From Marinobacterium iners DSM 11526 (GTDB lineage Bacteria > Pseudomonadota > Gammaproteobacteria > Pseudomonadales > Balneatricaceae): a stretch of DNA of 64,000 nucleotides. Shown piece by piece: positions 60,891 through 64,000 of this stretch; position 1 is the stretch's first letter; each line of letters opens with the position of its first letter. Under the pieces are notes generated by a model. The model saw only the letters and a program-made list of their open reading frames with translations. It ran no database searches and had not been told where the DNA came from. The stretch lies in assembly GCF_900107855.1 (NCBI RefSeq), contig NZ_FNRJ01000017.1, positions 1 to 64,000 on the forward strand. Direction: 5' to 3'. The position numbers and the translations under genes are program-made.

Positions 60891-62381
60891 ATGATTGAAA
60901 GCAGCTATGCCGTTTACGGCACCTTTATCGTTTATCTCATCCTGATGCTGGGCATAGGCCTTTATGCCTATCGTCGCACGGCAAGTTCATCCGACTACTT
61001 CCTCGGTGGGCGCTCTCTCGGGCCTTGGCCGGCAGCACTGTCTGCCGGCGCTTCCGACATGAGTGGCTGGCTGCTGCTGGGGCTTCCCGGCTATGCCTTC
61101 ACCTCAGGGCTTGAATCACTTTGGCTTGCCGGCGGCCTGCTGTTGGGTACCTGGGCCAACTGGCGCTTTACAGCTCAACGCCTGCGCACCTACAGCATCG
61201 AAGCGGGTGACGCCCTGACGTTGCCCGAGTACTTTGCCAACCGTTTCTGTGACAACACTCGCTTGATCCAGATTATATCCGCCTTCTTTGTACTGCTGTT
61301 TTTCCTGTTCTATACCAGCTCCGGCCTGGTCGCCGGCGGCAAACTGTTCGAGACCGTATTTGGGCTTGAATACAGCACGGCACTGATCGTAGGCACCATC
61401 TGTATCGTCTCCTACACTCTGTTCGGCGGCTTCCTGGCGGTATCCTGGACCGATTTGGTTCAAGGTTTGCTGATGGCTGCAGCCCTTATGATCGTCCCCA
61501 TCGCGGTAATTCAGGCTGACGGTGGCTTTGGCGCCATGTGGGGTGCCGTTGAGGCACGCAATCCTGAGCTGTTAACACTGTTCAGCGGGACCGACGGAGA
61601 AGCCCTTGGCTTCATTGCGATCATCTCTCTGGCTGCCTGGGGTCTGGGCTATTTTGGTCAGCCCCACATCCTTGCCCGTTTCGCTGCCTGTCGCAGCAAC
61701 AAGGACATCAACACAGCGCGTCGCATCGCCGTGGGGTGGACGGGGCTGTCGATGGCCGGGGCCATTCTGGTCGGCCTGGCAGGCATGGTCTATGTTGAAG
61801 CCGAGCTCGGCGGTGTACTGCAAGATGGCGAGACCATTTTCATGCTGCTGGTGAACGCCATCTTCCATCCGATCATCGCTGGTATTCTGCTGGCCGCCAT
61901 TCTGGCCGCGATCATGAGTACCGCAGACTCCCAGCTGCTGGTGTCCTCCTCCGCACTGGCTGAAGACTTCTACAAGCAACTGCTGCGCAAGAACGCATCA
62001 CAGAAAGAGATCGTTATGGTCGGCCGTCTTGCGGTAATCGGCCTGTCGTTTGTTGCCATGATGCTGGCGTTCGATCCAGACAGTACCGTACTGGGGCTGG
62101 TTTCCTATGCTTGGGCAGGCTTTGGTGCGGCGTTCGGTCCTGCACTGCTGATCAGCCTGTACTGGAAGAACATGACCCGTAACGGCGCACTGGCCGGTAT
62201 CGTGGTCGGTGCCGTAACCGTTGTTGTCTGGAAACAACTCAGCGGCGGTCTGTTCGACATGTATGAAATTGTACCGGGCATTGTTTTTGCCACAATTGGG
62301 ATCTTTGTTGTATCGAAGCTGGGCAGCCAGCCTGACGAAGAGATCCAGGCCCAGCATCAGCGCATGCTGAAAAATCTGTAG
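60891..62381 (+). CDS. putP: Sodium/proline symporter
   Basis: SSS (SLC5) family proline importer with about 13 membrane helices. 496 residues from ATG 60891, with GAGAGG nine bases upstream. Typical features: SDYFLGGRSLGPWPAALSAGASDMSGWLLLGLPGYAF (sodium/proline site), EYFANRFCDNTRLIQI, GYFGQPHILARFAACRSNKDI, and ILAAIMSTADSQLLVSSSALAEDFY with the sodium-site Ser/Thr. It completes the regulator-putA-putP locus. Confidence 0.96.
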   Translation: MIESSYAVYGTFIVYLILMLGIGLYAYRRTASSSDYFLGGRSLGPWPAALSAGASDMSGWLLLGLPGYAFTSGLESLWLAGGLLLGTWANWRFTAQRLRTYSIEAGDALTLPEYFANRFCDNTRLIQIISAFFVLLFFLFYTSSGLVAGGKLFETVFGLEYSTALIVGTICIVSYTLFGGFLAVSWTDLVQGLLMAAALMIVPIAVIQADGGFGAMWGAVEARNPELLTLFSGTDGEALGFIAIISLAAWGLGYFGQPHILARFAACRSNKDINTARRIAVGWTGLSMAGAILVGLAGMVYVEAELGGVLQDGETIFMLLVNAIFHPIIAGILLAAILAAIMSTADSQLLVSSSALAEDFYKQLLRKNASQKEIVMVGRLAVIGLSFVAMMLAFDPDSTVLGLVSYAWAGFGAAFGPALLISLYWKNMTRNGALAGIVVGAVTVVVWKQLSGGLFDMYEIVPGIVFATIGIFVVSKLGSQPDEEIQAQHQRMLKNL

Positions 62382-62400
62382 GAAGGGCTAGAGATAAAGA

Positions 62401-62553
62401 GTCTAAACCCACTCCAGCACCCGGGGAACTGGTTGCCGGAGTGGGTAGACCGTAAACACCCGTGAGCGTAGGTGTATAACAGAACAGCCGCCTCAAGCGG
62501 AAATGCTTGGGCGGCTGTTATCGTTAAACCACCACCCGTTTAACAGGTGGTGG
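62401..62553. repeat. Three hairpins between putP and the secreted-protein gene
   Basis: (1) ACCCACTCC/GGAGTGGGT (62407-62415 / 62438-62446), extended by GTCTA/TAGAC over a small bulge. (2) AACAGCCGCC/GGCGGCTGTT (62483-62492 / 62510-62519) with CAAGC/GCTTG inside. (3) CCACCACC/GGTGGTGG (62529-62536 / 62546-62553), which overlaps a competing repeat GTTAAAC/GTTTAAC (62523-62529 / 62538-62544). The genes converge here, so transcription termination is the likely job, but none has a clear T-run. Confidence 0.6.
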
Positions 62554-62568
62554 TCGGTTCCATTACGA

Positions 62569-64000
62569 TCAGTTATCCGTAATCACATTCTGGTTTACCA
62601 ACTCACTCAATATCTGATTGGCATCTGCTCCTGAACCCAGAGACAGTGCGTTCTGCAGACTGGACTGGCTGACGCCGTTGAGGTTAATAATCTGATCAGT
62701 GCTGTCACCACCGGCATCAGTCACAACCAACTGAGCGTAGCCATTGTCAAAGTTCAGTGACAGGCTGGCACCCCCTCCCAACAGATCGCCGATATTCAAT
62801 ACGTCCTCTGTCGCATCAAAATTGGAGACTGTATCGGTGTTTTCATCAGGAGTACGCGTCACGCTGATATTGGTGATTTGAGCATCCGCACCATTTTCAG
62901 TGTCGAACTCCAGACGATAGACACCAGGCTCATTAATTGTCACGGACTGAGTCAGGTTATTAATATCCCCGTCGTCATCAGCATCGCCATCGTCAAATTC
63001 CCTAGGGATATCATAGTTTTCCCAACCACTATTTCCCCACCGCTCCAGCCCCCATGAGAACAGGTCATTACTACCGGTCAAATCCTGCGCAGAGAATGAG
63101 AAGTCAACCGTAGCAACTTCGCCTTCATTCACAGAGAAATACTCTGACCTTTCAGAGTCCCCAAAGGGAAAGACTCCACCCAAAGACACATCATTCAGAT
63201 TCTCAGGCGTCTCTGGTGTGCCTGTATTCGCAACATCCGACAACTGCCAGACAAACTCATCGCCACCAACCAAGCCAGACAGCGAGTCATTTGCCGACGT
63301 CGCGTTGATAACATTGTAGCTGTCATTGTCTTCTATCGAGATATCGATGCTCTGACCACCGATTGCAAGCGTGCTGTATTCTGTGCCTTCAATCGCCGTA
63401 TCATCCACAGCTGAAACAACGATACCAAAGCTCGATATACCAGCCGCTACAGTGATAATGCCCGTATTGGCGTCATAACTTGCGCCATTGACACTGAGCG
63501 TTGCGTCACCAGTAGCCAGTGCTCCCAGCGAAACCGCAAAGGTTTGTGCCGCCAAAGGCCCTGACTCAAGGTTAACGGTGAAGGTTTTTGATGTTTCGCC
63601 ATTTTCACTGACCATCGTGCCATTATCAGCGCTAATGGAGCTGACCTCGACGCGTGGAGCAGCTTGCAGAGTTAAGGTGGCGGAGTCACTGTCGCCATCA
63701 TTATCCTGAGCAACATAGGTCACTTCAGCAGACAACAGGGATGCGATATCGGCATCACTGTTCAGCTCATACGTGTAGCTGCCATCACTGCTGATTTCCA
63801 CTTCACCGAAATCAATACCGCCCGAACTCAGGGTAAAACTGACAGGGGCTCCATTGTTGTCAGAAAAGACATAATCCTGCCCGCCGTACGATACACTCGC
63901 CAGAGTCAGCGGAACATCAACACCAGAATCATTGTCCAGTACATTACCCGTAACCGGCTCCGGATCTATGGCTTGCGCAACGCCTGCAGAAAGAGACTCG
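62569..64000 (-). CDS. C-terminal end of a large type I secreted Ig/VCBS-repeat protein (partial)
   Basis: The frame is open to the right edge, so the gene starts outside; 476 residues are visible. The upstream part (PVTGNVLDNDSGVDVPLTLASVSYGGQDY...SDGSYTYELNSDADI) resembles VCBS/cadherin-like domains of giant adhesins. A Calx-beta-like domain (about 63290-63660, with DNGTMVSENGETSKTFTVNLESGPLAAQTFAVSLG) and a more divergent beta-rich segment follow. The last 90 residues (DTVSNFDATEDVLNIGDLLGG...INLNGVSQSSLQNALSLG) look like the T1SS C-terminal secretion domain. The protein is very acidic and lacks cysteine in the visible part, as expected for a calcium-binding secreted adhesin. Confidence 0.85.
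   Translation of the reverse strand, partial: ESLSAGVAQAIDPEPVTGNVLDNDSGVDVPLTLASVSYGGQDYVFSDNNGAPVSFTLSSGGIDFGEVEISSDGSYTYELNSDADIASLLSAEVTYVAQDNDGDSDSATLTLQAAPRVEVSSISADNGTMVSENGETSKTFTVNLESGPLAAQTFAVSLGALATGDATLSVNGASYDANTGIITVAAGISSFGIVVSAVDDTAIEGTEYSTLAIGGQSIDISIEDNDSYNVINATSANDSLSGLVGGDEFVWQLSDVANTGTPETPENLNDVSLGGVFPFGDSERSEYFSVNEGEVATVDFSFSAQDLTGSNDLFSWGLERWGNSGWENYDIPREFDDGDADDDGDINNLTQSVTINEPGVYRLEFDTENGADAQITNISVTRTPDENTDTVSNFDATEDVLNIGDLLGGGASLSLNFDNGYAQLVVTDAGGDSTDQIINLNGVSQSSLQNALSLGSGADANQILSELVNQNVITDN

Noticed and set aside
62523..62553. An integron attC-like or CRISPR-like element.
   Set aside because: The inverted repeats lack the attC core sites and there are no regularly spaced direct repeats.

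Overview
The window reads as chromosomal core genome of a marine gammaproteobacterium on the Pseudomonas/Oceanospirillaceae side (a Marinobacterium- or Neptunomonas-like organism is my guess, from gene order and protein similarity recalled from memory, not from a search). Nearly every gene is housekeeping. I see no insertion sequence, prophage, integron or CRISPR array. All calls come from reading the sequence and translations; nothing was searched or folded by program.

Layout. 1-607: the 5' end of a 16S rRNA gene leaving the left edge, with its leader (boxA) and two tandem stringent-type promoters. 608-16462: tyrS, an M23 peptidase coupled to anmK, erpA, argC, a ClC transporter, thiE, hemL, a small membrane protein, then PBP1b (mrcB) followed by a TPR lipoprotein that may be its activator, an unusual APH/AAA fusion kinase, a Rieske protein and an aminotransferase. 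16697-26703: dksA-gluQ-cbrX-cbrA-cbrB-[sRNA]-pcnB-folK-panB-panC, the same order as in Pseudomonas. The 500 bp without a protein gene between cbrB and pcnB hold GTAACA palindromes, a textbook sigma-54 promoter and a transcript region with four A-rich (ARN)n motifs. This is a strong candidate for a CrcZ-type decoy RNA of Hfq/Crc, with motifs different from the usual CA boxes.

26930-31575: a thiolase, a duplicated QueD-like protein, rsuA, rsmC and a YciC-like membrane protein. 31638-51585, all on the minus strand except yhbY: carA-carB-greA, ftsH-folP-glmM-tpiA-secG-tRNA-Leu-tRNA-fMet-rimP-nusA-infB-rbfA-truB-rpsO-pnp. This is the classic translation/cell-envelope block, but dapB is absent upstream of carA and rlmE is absent between yhbY and ftsH. 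The carA leader carries a terminator hairpin overlapped by a four-codon ORF, so attenuation is possible.

51918-62381: tRNA-Phe, a LysR regulator divergent from a YeiH-type exporter, carbonic anhydrase, hemE, then a proline-use locus: AraC regulator, putA, a separate gene for the C-terminal ALDH-like domain normally fused to long PutAs, and putP. PutA here has no N-terminal DNA-binding domain, so the AraC protein is the likely regulator. 62569-64000: the C-terminal end of a large type I secreted, Ig/VCBS-type surface protein leaving the right edge.

Two systems meet here. CbrAB and its sRNA would set carbon preference, and proline catabolism is the kind of pathway this circuit controls in Pseudomonas.
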